From positions 486,899-550,898 of the forward strand of contig JAPNUO010000002.1 in the NCBI GenBank assembly GCA_026627065.1: DNA of 64,000 nt. The letters are read 5' to 3'. Shown piece by piece: positions 58,407-64,000 of the stretch. Source of the stretch: Bacillota bacterium. GTDB lineage: Bacteria; Bacillota; Sulfobacillia; Sulfobacillales; Sulfobacillaceae. The notes beneath the pieces are model-generated. The model was not told the origin of the DNA and did not search any database. It saw nothing but the letters and a program-made list of their open reading frames with translations. The position numbers and the translations under genes were made by a program. The number at the start of each line of letters is the position of its first letter. Position 1 is the stretch's first letter.

Positions 58407-59375
58407 GTGGCGCTTTTGGCAGTGGAGCATCTGCGGGTGACCTATGGCGCCGTGGAAGCGGTGCGCGACGTGAGTTTCGAGCTCGAACGCGGCGAAATTC
58501 TCGGCATTGTCGGGGAATCCGGAAGTGGGAAATCGACGCTTGGCTATGCCATTGCGAAGCTGTTGCGGCCGCCTGGGCAAATTGCGGCAGGGCGCGTGTG
58601 GTTTGACGGGGTGGATTTAGTTCCCTTGCGCGAGCGGGACTTAAAGGCCATCCGATGGCGGGAATTGGCCGTGGTCATGCAAAGCGGCATGAATGCGTTG
58701 AACCCGGTGACGCCGATTCGCCGGCAATTTGAGGATGCGATTCTGACTCACCGGCCGATGGGCGCCCAGGCCATGCGCGAGCGCGTGCGCGAGATGCTGG
58801 CATTGGTTAACATTGAAGAACGCTATGCGGATCATTACCCTCACGAGTTGTCAGGCGGCATGAAACAGCGAGTGGCCATCGCACTGGCTTTGGTCTTGGA
58901 TCCGAAGCTGATCATTTTCGACGAACCGACGACGGCTTTGGACGTGGTCGTGCAACGGTACATCGTGCAAAACTTGAAAGCCTTGCGCGCGCGCTATCAT
59001 TTTGCCGCCCTCTTTATCAGCCATGATCTGGGCACTGTACTAGAAATCGCCGACCGCGTCGCGGTGATGTACGGGGGACGCTTGGTCGAGATCCAAGATG
59101 CCCGCGCTCTCCTAAAGCGGCCACGGCATCCCTATACGCAGGCGTTGTTGCGTTGTTTTCCGGATCCGAGGGACGAGCGCATCGAGGTCGTCGGCATTCC
59201 GGGAACACCGCCGGATCTCGCGGACCTGCGCCCCGGCTGCGCGTTTGCGCCCCGGTGTTCTCGTGCCCAGGATCGATGCTGGCAGGAAACCCCTGCCTAT
59301 CGGGCGGAGGCTGATGGGAGCGGCGTGGCCTGCCACGCGGTTCAGGACGAGGAGGCAGTCCATGTCGGACACTAG
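58407..59375 (+). CDS. ABC transporter ATPase, DppD type
   Basis: A 322-residue ATPase. Walker A GIVGESGSGKSTLGYAIAKLL near residue 35, signature YPHELSGGMKQRVAIALAL near 150, Walker B KLIIFDEPTTALDVVVQ near 170. The oligopeptide-transport C-terminal extension is CAFAPRCSRAQDRCWQETPAYR with its cysteines, which bind an Fe-S cluster in some relatives. Energises import. GTG 58407 lies 2 bp after the DppC-type stop, with AAGAAGGGG upstream. Confidence 0.92.
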   Translation: MALLAVEHLRVTYGAVEAVRDVSFELERGEILGIVGESGSGKSTLGYAIAKLLRPPGQIAAGRVWFDGVDLVPLRERDLKAIRWRELAVVMQSGMNALNPVTPIRRQFEDAILTHRPMGAQAMRERVREMLALVNIEERYADHYPHELSGGMKQRVAIALALVLDPKLIIFDEPTTALDVVVQRYIVQNLKALRARYHFAALFISHDLGTVLEIADRVAVMYGGRLVEIQDARALLKRPRHPYTQALLRCFPDPRDERIEVVGIPGTPPDLADLRPGCAFAPRCSRAQDRCWQETPAYRAEADGSGVACHAVQDEEAVHVGH

Positions 59376-60387
59376 AGCTCTGGTGGAAGTCGATGGGGTG
59401 ACCAAAACCTATCGCACGCGCCGGAACGGGCGCTGGCAGCTGGTGCGCGCGGTGCGAGGGGTGTCGTTTCGCATTCCTTCTCAGCATATCGTCGCCTTGG
59501 TCGGTGAATCGGGAAGCGGGAAGTCGACCATGGCTAAGTTGGTGACAGCGGTGGAGCGACCTGATCACGGCCATATTGTCTTCGATGGTCGCCCAATTGA
59601 AGAATGGCGGCGCAATTTAAGAGAGTATCGCCGTCATGTCCAAATGGTGTTTCAAGATCCGTATGCAGCCCTAAATCCCTTGAATACCGTGCGCTATGCC
59701 ATTAGCCGGCCGCTGGTCAACTACCGCCGCCTTAGCCAGGGAGCGTTGGAGGCGGAAATTCGGCGGATTCTGGAGACGGTGCACTTAACGCCGGTAGATG
59801 AATTTCTTGAAAAGCTTCCGTTTGAGCTATCCGGGGGGCAGCTTCAGCGCGTGGTGACCGCCCGGGCTTTGGCGTCCCAGCCGCGCCTGATCGTGGCGGA
59901 TGAGCCGGTGTCTATGCTGGACGTCTCGATTCGGGCAGAAATCCTCCGGCTTTTAGATGAGCTTCGGAGCCGCGAGGGCGTGAGCATCCTTTATATTACC
60001 CACGATTTAATTTCGGCTCGGATGTTGGCGGACGACATTGTGGTGCTGTACCGGGGAACGGTGGTGGAAGAGGGAGCGGCCTCTACTGTGGCCAAGGCGC
60101 CGCGACATCCCTACACGCAGCTGCTTTTGCGCTCGATTCCCAACCCTTGGGCGCCTCCGGAGGAGACGGCCGTGGACCTCAGCCGGATTGATCGCGTTAG
60201 CGACGAGGGCGGGTGCGTGTTTCGAGCCCGCTGTCCCCAGGCCATGGAGCGATGTGCTGAAGCCGTGCCCCGGCTGACAGCTGTGGGGGGCCAGCAGCGG
60301 GTCGCCTGCTGGCTCTACGATCGCGCCGAGGCCGGGGAAAATGCTCCAGAGGGAGGTCAACCGAGTGCGCTACGTCCTGGGAATTGA
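59362..60387 (+). CDS. ABC transporter ATPase, DppF type
   Basis: A 341-residue ATPase. Walker A ALVGESGSGKSTMAKLVTAV, signature PFELSGGQLQRVVTARAL, Walker B RLIVADEPVSMLDVSIRAE, and the C-terminal cysteine extension CVFRARCPQAMERCAEAVPRL. It is the second ATPase of the heterodimer. ATG 59362 lies 14 bp before the DppD stop, behind a GAGGAGG site. Its own end overlaps the sugar-kinase gene by 23 bp. The ordered set is the complete Dpp/Opp transporter. Confidence 0.92.
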   Translation: MSDTRALVEVDGVTKTYRTRRNGRWQLVRAVRGVSFRIPSQHIVALVGESGSGKSTMAKLVTAVERPDHGHIVFDGRPIEEWRRNLREYRRHVQMVFQDPYAALNPLNTVRYAISRPLVNYRRLSQGALEAEIRRILETVHLTPVDEFLEKLPFELSGGQLQRVVTARALASQPRLIVADEPVSMLDVSIRAEILRLLDELRSREGVSILYITHDLISARMLADDIVVLYRGTVVEEGAASTVAKAPRHPYTQLLLRSIPNPWAPPEETAVDLSRIDRVSDEGGCVFRARCPQAMERCAEAVPRLTAVGGQQRVACWLYDRAEAGENAPEGGQPSALRPGN

Positions 60388-61339
60388 CGGCGGAGGCAGT
60401 CAAACCACCGCGGTCGTGGCCGATGAGCGCGGTTTCCCCGTGGGATGGGGGTCGGCCGGGGGGGCCAACCATCAAACGGTGGGCCTTGAGCGGGCGGTGC
60501 AGGCGCTCGCTCAGGCGGCGGACGAAGCCCTCGCCCGCGCGGGGTTAGGGAGTCGGGATATCGGCATGACCCATTACGGGTTGGCCGGCGCAGATCGACC
60601 GCGGGACTTTGAGATTTTAAATGGCGGGCTGGCGACGCTGCCCTTTCATCCGTGGTCGGTCACGTCCGACGCCTGGATGGGTCTAAGAGCGGGAAGCCCC
60701 CAGAATGTGGGCGTGGCAGTCGTGTGCGGTTCTGGCACCAATGCGGTGGGCAGGGACGCCGCCGGGCACCAGGTGCAAATCGGGGGATTTGGCTACGCGT
60801 TTGGTGACACCGCTGGCGGGCATCACTTGGCGGTGGAAACCTTTAGGGCGGCCGTGCGGGCCTGGCAGCGCCGCGGCCCACGCACCCGCTTGGAAGAGCT
60901 GGTGCCCCAGCACCTTCAGCGGCCGAACATGAGCGCGGTATATGACGACTGGCTGGACAGCGGAGCGGAGATTCCGCTAAGCCTGGCCGAGCTGGCGCAT
61001 CAGGCGGCAGACCAGGGCGATGAGGTGGCCCGGGCGCTTCTGCGGGAGATGGGGGAAGAGCTCGGAATGGCGGCCCGGGCCGTTTTGGATCACCTCGATC
61101 CCTGGCCCGGCCCGGTACCGGTTGTGCTCTTGGGCAGCATTCTCCAGCGGGGCAGGAACCCCGGCTTGCTGAATGCGCTGGCCGAGGCTGTTCGCCTCTC
61201 TTATCCTTCGGCGGAACTTAAGATCTTGTCGGTGCGCCCCGTCTATGGGGCCGTACTTATGGCCTTGGACGCGCTGGGATTAAGGGCGGAGAGCGGGGCA
61301 GCCGCGGCCTATCGTTATGAGGAGGAGAATTCACGATGA
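60365..61339 (+). CDS. BadF/BadG-type N-acetylglucosamine kinase
   Basis: A 324-residue ASKHA-fold kinase. The phosphate-1 motif VLGIDGGGSQTTAVVADERG is at the N-terminus. HYGLAGADRP, VCGSGTNAVGRDAAG near residue 122 and GGFGYAFGDTAGGHHLAVETFRAAVRAWQRRG follow, as in GlcNAc kinases of the NAGK/BadF group. It would phosphorylate imported GlcNAc at O6, or a related amino sugar. GTG 60365 has GGGAGG 8 nt upstream. The stop overlaps the GH4 ATG by 4 bp. Confidence 0.85.
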   Translation: MRYVLGIDGGGSQTTAVVADERGFPVGWGSAGGANHQTVGLERAVQALAQAADEALARAGLGSRDIGMTHYGLAGADRPRDFEILNGGLATLPFHPWSVTSDAWMGLRAGSPQNVGVAVVCGSGTNAVGRDAAGHQVQIGGFGYAFGDTAGGHHLAVETFRAAVRAWQRRGPRTRLEELVPQHLQRPNMSAVYDDWLDSGAEIPLSLAELAHQAADQGDEVARALLREMGEELGMAARAVLDHLDPWPGPVPVVLLGSILQRGRNPGLLNALAEAVRLSYPSAELKILSVRPVYGAVLMALDALGLRAESGAAAAYRYEEENSR

Positions 61340-62649
61340 CAGCAGGACTCAAGGTGGCGGTAATAGGCGGGGGATCCAGTTATACCCCGGAGCTTGTTGA
61401 AGGCGTGATACAGCATCACGCGGAATTTCCCGTGGCCGACCTGTGGCTAGTGGACGTTCCTGAAGGGCAAGAAAAGCTCAATATCGTCGGTGCCCTTGCT
61501 CAGCGCATGGTCCAGCGAGCGCAGGTTCCCATTCGCGTCCATTTGACGTTGGATCGGCGCGCCGCTATTGAGGGAGCGGATTTTGTCGTAACCCAGATCC
61601 GGGTGGGCCGGTTGCCCGCGCGGGTGCGCGACGAACGATTGCCCCTCGCGCACGATTGCATTGGCCAAGAAACCACGGGTGCTGGCGGTTTTGCCAAGGG
61701 GCTTCGCACCATTCCCGTGATTTTGGACATTTGTCGGGATATTGAAGAGCTGGCTCCCGACGCCTGGATGGTGAACTTTACCAATCCGACTGGCATGGTG
61801 ACCGAGGCGGTGCTAAAGTACAGTCGCGTCAAAAATGTGGGACTATGCAATCTGGCCATTGGCACGCGCATGCAAATCGCTGAGATGGCTCGGGTAGACC
61901 GACACCAGGTGCATTTTGAATGGATTGGCATTAATCATTTAAACTGGGCCACCAAAATTCGCGTGGGTGAGGAAGATATTACGGGACGCATCCTGCAGGC
62001 TCAGTCCGAGAGCCAGGCCATTACCGTCCAAAATATCCCCGACTTTGGGTGGGATCCGGAGTTTTTGCGTTCGGTGGGCATGCTCCCGTGCAGTTATCTT
62101 CGTTACTATTACCAGACGGACACGATGCTCGAGGACGAACGCGAACGGGCCAAGACGGAAGGAACGCGGGGAGAGGTGGTTCAGCGGATCGAAGACGAGT
62201 TGTTCGAGCTATACCGCGATCCGGCATTGGCCATCAAGCCGCCGCAGCTGGAAAAACGCGGCGGCGCCTATTACTCGCTGGCAGCAGTGGAACTCATGGC
62301 GTCCATTTACGGCGACCGCGGCGACGTGCAAACGGTGAACGTGCGCAATGGCACCATTTTGCCCTTTTTGCCGGAGAACGCGTCCATTGAAGTGAATGCA
62401 GTCATTGATCGGGACGGGGCGCATCCGCTGGCCATCAGCACCCCGGTGCCTCCCCAGATCCGGGGATTGCTTCAGGTCGTCAAAGCGTACGAGGAACTGA
62501 CCATTGAGGCTGCCGTGCACGGGGATTACCATGCCGCCTTGCAGGCCCTCACGATTCATCCTTTGGTGACCGCGGGGACGACCGCGCGGGCGCTCCTCGA
62601 TGAGATTTTGGCGGCTAACCGGGATGAATTGCCGCAGTTCTTCCGATGA
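61336..62649 (+). CDS. family 4 glycoside hydrolase (NAD/Mn-dependent, 6-phospho-beta-glucosidase type)
   Basis: A 437-residue GH4 enzyme. The NAD-binding start is KVAVIGGGSSYTPELVEGVI. FVVTQIRVGRLPARVRDERLPLAHDCIGQETTGAGGFAKGLRTIPV covers the substrate pocket and catalytic region. NFTNPTGMVTEAVLKY and VGLCNLAIGTRMQIA hold the Asn and Cys of the divalent-metal site, and HFEWIGINHLNW the metal-binding His. GH4 enzymes split glycosides through a transient 3-keto intermediate. Together with GlcNAc kinase and NagB, a phosphorylated amino-sugar disaccharide is the likely substrate (inference). ATGA overlaps link it to both neighbours. Confidence 0.9.
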   Translation: MTAGLKVAVIGGGSSYTPELVEGVIQHHAEFPVADLWLVDVPEGQEKLNIVGALAQRMVQRAQVPIRVHLTLDRRAAIEGADFVVTQIRVGRLPARVRDERLPLAHDCIGQETTGAGGFAKGLRTIPVILDICRDIEELAPDAWMVNFTNPTGMVTEAVLKYSRVKNVGLCNLAIGTRMQIAEMARVDRHQVHFEWIGINHLNWATKIRVGEEDITGRILQAQSESQAITVQNIPDFGWDPEFLRSVGMLPCSYLRYYYQTDTMLEDERERAKTEGTRGEVVQRIEDELFELYRDPALAIKPPQLEKRGGAYYSLAAVELMASIYGDRGDVQTVNVRNGTILPFLPENASIEVNAVIDRDGAHPLAISTPVPPQIRGLLQVVKAYEELTIEAAVHGDYHAALQALTIHPLVTAGTTARALLDEILAANRDELPQFFR

Positions 62650-63857
62650 GGCGCCTTCAGCTTCCTTCGCTCTCGCGCGATGTGTGGCGGGTCATTGCGG
62701 TGAACGCTGCAATGACCAGCCTATTTACCTTTGTTTCCATTTTTGTCAACCTGTATTGGTGGAATCAAGGCGCGCCCATCTTTCAAGTGAGTCTCTTCAA
62801 CCTGGCCAGCACCCTGGCATTGTTTCTCGCCTATTGGGCGGGGACTTATGTCCTCTCCCAACGGGACATTCGCCTGGTGATGGTGTTCAGCACGATTGGG
62901 GCAGGGCTGACCTTCGGTACCTTGGCGGCATCTGGCACTGGCCGACACCTGGGATATACGGTGGCGGTGGGGGTACTGTTTGGGTTGACGCAAGGATTCT
63001 TTTGGGCGGGCAACAACGCCTCCATGTACACGGTGTTGCCAGCCGAACAGTATGGCGACTACTTTTCCGCATTGACGGTGATTGGGCAAGCAGGATCGGT
63101 AGTTGTGCCCCTGGTGACCGGGGCCGCGGTAGCCGCGTGGGGGTTTCACGCCAGCTTTCTAGCCATGCTGCTGGTGGTGGCGGCAGCCTTTGGAGTGGCC
63201 GTGCAATTGCCGCATCGGGGATTCGACGATGAAGTGTTTCGTGATTTGCACATCCGCCACGTGGTGAATAGGCCGGGAACCGCATGGGTGTTGCTGGTCG
63301 TGTTCTTCGCCGGGTTGATTAATCAATTTGTCACGCTTTTTTCGCTGGTGTACCTCTTTACCATTAGCACGCAGGTGGGGGTGGTGACAGCGCTCAACTT
63401 GGCGTCCGCCCTGATACTTTTGGCGGCGCTTGCAGCCTATCGTCGCCTTCGCCTGACGCAGGATGCGTGGATCGTCATCGGCAGCGCCAGCCTGGCCCTG
63501 GCTTTTGGATTGGCCCTGGCGCTTCGTCAGGGGCCCTGGGCCATCGTGGTCGTGTTTCTCCTGCGCGTCGGCGGCTTATGGATTTCGGGAGCCTCAGGCC
63601 GCCAGCGCTATCGCATCGTGATGCAGGGAGACGTGGTTTGGCGTACACGCTTCGGGCTATGGATGGAGGTCCCGTTTGTCGTATCGCGTACGGTGGTGTT
63701 GACGGGCAGTCTCTGGGTCCATCGTCTCGGCGATCCGGTGTTTTTAGGCCTCATGGGCCTTACCGTGGTGGCCCTGGGGGGATTGCCCTGGGCGACCCGG
63801 AAAGCGATTCGGGCCTATGATGAGGCGGTTCAATGGCCGGCCCAGGCCACTTCTTAA
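62646..63857 (+). CDS. MFS transporter (YfkF/NarK-like 12-TMS)
   Basis: A 403-residue protein with about 12 helices. The first has IAVNAAMTSLFTFVSIFVNLYWW; motif-like ALFLAYWAGTYVLSQRDIRLVMVF follows the second helix, and GVLFGLTQGFFWAGNNASMYTVLPAEQYGDYFSALTVIGQAGSVVVPLVTGAAV covers helices 4-5. The family is uncharacterised. Placed between GH4 and nagB, it may export or import a sugar made in the pathway, acting beside the ABC importer. ATG 62646 overlaps the GH4 stop by 4 bp. Confidence 0.85.
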   Translation: MRRLQLPSLSRDVWRVIAVNAAMTSLFTFVSIFVNLYWWNQGAPIFQVSLFNLASTLALFLAYWAGTYVLSQRDIRLVMVFSTIGAGLTFGTLAASGTGRHLGYTVAVGVLFGLTQGFFWAGNNASMYTVLPAEQYGDYFSALTVIGQAGSVVVPLVTGAAVAAWGFHASFLAMLLVVAAAFGVAVQLPHRGFDDEVFRDLHIRHVVNRPGTAWVLLVVFFAGLINQFVTLFSLVYLFTISTQVGVVTALNLASALILLAALAAYRRLRLTQDAWIVIGSASLALAFGLALALRQGPWAIVVVFLLRVGGLWISGASGRQRYRIVMQGDVVWRTRFGLWMEVPFVVSRTVVLTGSLWVHRLGDPVFLGLMGLTVVALGGLPWATRKAIRAYDEAVQWPAQATS

Positions 63858-63878
63858 AGAAACGCGGGAGTGATGATC

Positions 63879-64000
63879 GTGAAAGTCCGAGAATTTCCCA
63901 CGGCGGAATTAGCGACCGTGTACGTGGCAGCGCTGGTGGAGAGCTTGATCACCCGGGAGCCGCATCCGGTGCTGGGGCTGGCGACGGGGGCGACGCCGGT
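63879..64000 (+). CDS. nagB: glucosamine-6-phosphate deaminase, N-terminal fragment (cut by window end)
   Basis: The first about 40 codons read KVREFPTAELATVYVAALVESLITREPHPVLGLATGATP. The GLATG(S/A)TP motif is the phosphate-binding loop of the NagB/6-phosphogluconolactonase fold, and the N-terminus fits NagB. It deaminates GlcN-6-P to fructose-6-P and ammonia, the final step of amino-sugar use. GTG 63879 has GGGAG at 8 nt; ATG 63873 is too close. It completes the cluster regulated by the GntR-type protein at 53.8 kb. The rest is outside the window. Confidence 0.82.
   Translation, partial: MKVREFPTAELATVYVAALVESLITREPHPVLGLATGATP

Overview
The window looks like a chromosomal segment of a moderately high-GC, aerobic, Gram-positive-type bacterium. 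Shine-Dalgarno sites of the AGGAGG type and frequent GTG/TTG starts point to Firmicutes. A Bacillus-like heme A synthase, fatty-acid/terpenoid CoA catabolism and a large exopolysaccharide locus fit a Sulfobacillus-like lineage; this placement is inference from gene content, not a database match. No tRNA, rRNA, CRISPR array or intact transposon was seen.

Region A (1-8930) is one plus-strand acyl-CoA operon: the end of an enoyl-CoA hydratase, an AtuA-type protein split into a large and a small gene, acetoacetyl-CoA synthetase, an acyl-CoA carboxylase carboxyltransferase, a TetR regulator, an acyl-CoA dehydrogenase and an acyl-CoA ligase. Together they resemble Atu/Liu (acyclic terpene or leucine/isovalerate) degradation that ends in acetoacetate. 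Region B (8931-16290) starts with about 840 bp of decayed sequence. A PaaC-like gene and a divergent TetR-MFS-alcohol dehydrogenase unit follow, with palindromic sites on both promoters. Then come small household genes: an M50-like protease, a macrodomain protein, a PEBP protein and an aldo/keto reductase.

Region C (16287-43525) is a surface-polysaccharide locus. It holds nine recognisable glycosyltransferases plus one divergent GT2-like protein, a Wzx-type flippase, a polytopic GT-C-like protein and DUF1616 and DUF4012 membrane proteins. It also has a YdcF protein, an alpha/alpha-toroid protein, an 814-residue exported protein and an FdtA/DegT/FemAB-like trio that probably makes and decorates a 3-amino-3,6-dideoxyhexose. 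A heme A synthase gene and a decayed IS3-family element interrupt it.

Region D (43636-53762) has regulatory and wall genes: a stand-alone receiver-like protein, two soluble histidine kinases, a NarL-type response regulator, a cytoplasmic beta-lactamase-fold protein, a DUF309 protein, a large unknown protein, a double-length PBP4-type protein whose second half has lost its catalytic residues, and another aldo/keto reductase.

Region E (53786-64000) is an amino-sugar uptake and catabolism cluster. A divergent GntR/UTRA regulator faces a Dpp/Opp-type ABC transporter (lipoprotein, two permeases, two ATPases), followed by a BadF-type GlcNAc kinase, a GH4 glycosidase, an MFS protein and the start of nagB. 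The intergenic region has a consensus promoter and candidate GntR operators. The most interesting leads are this self-contained regulon, the inactive-copy PBP4 tandem, the polysaccharide locus with its unfamiliar proteins, and the receiver-like protein with NarL-type heptamers around it.
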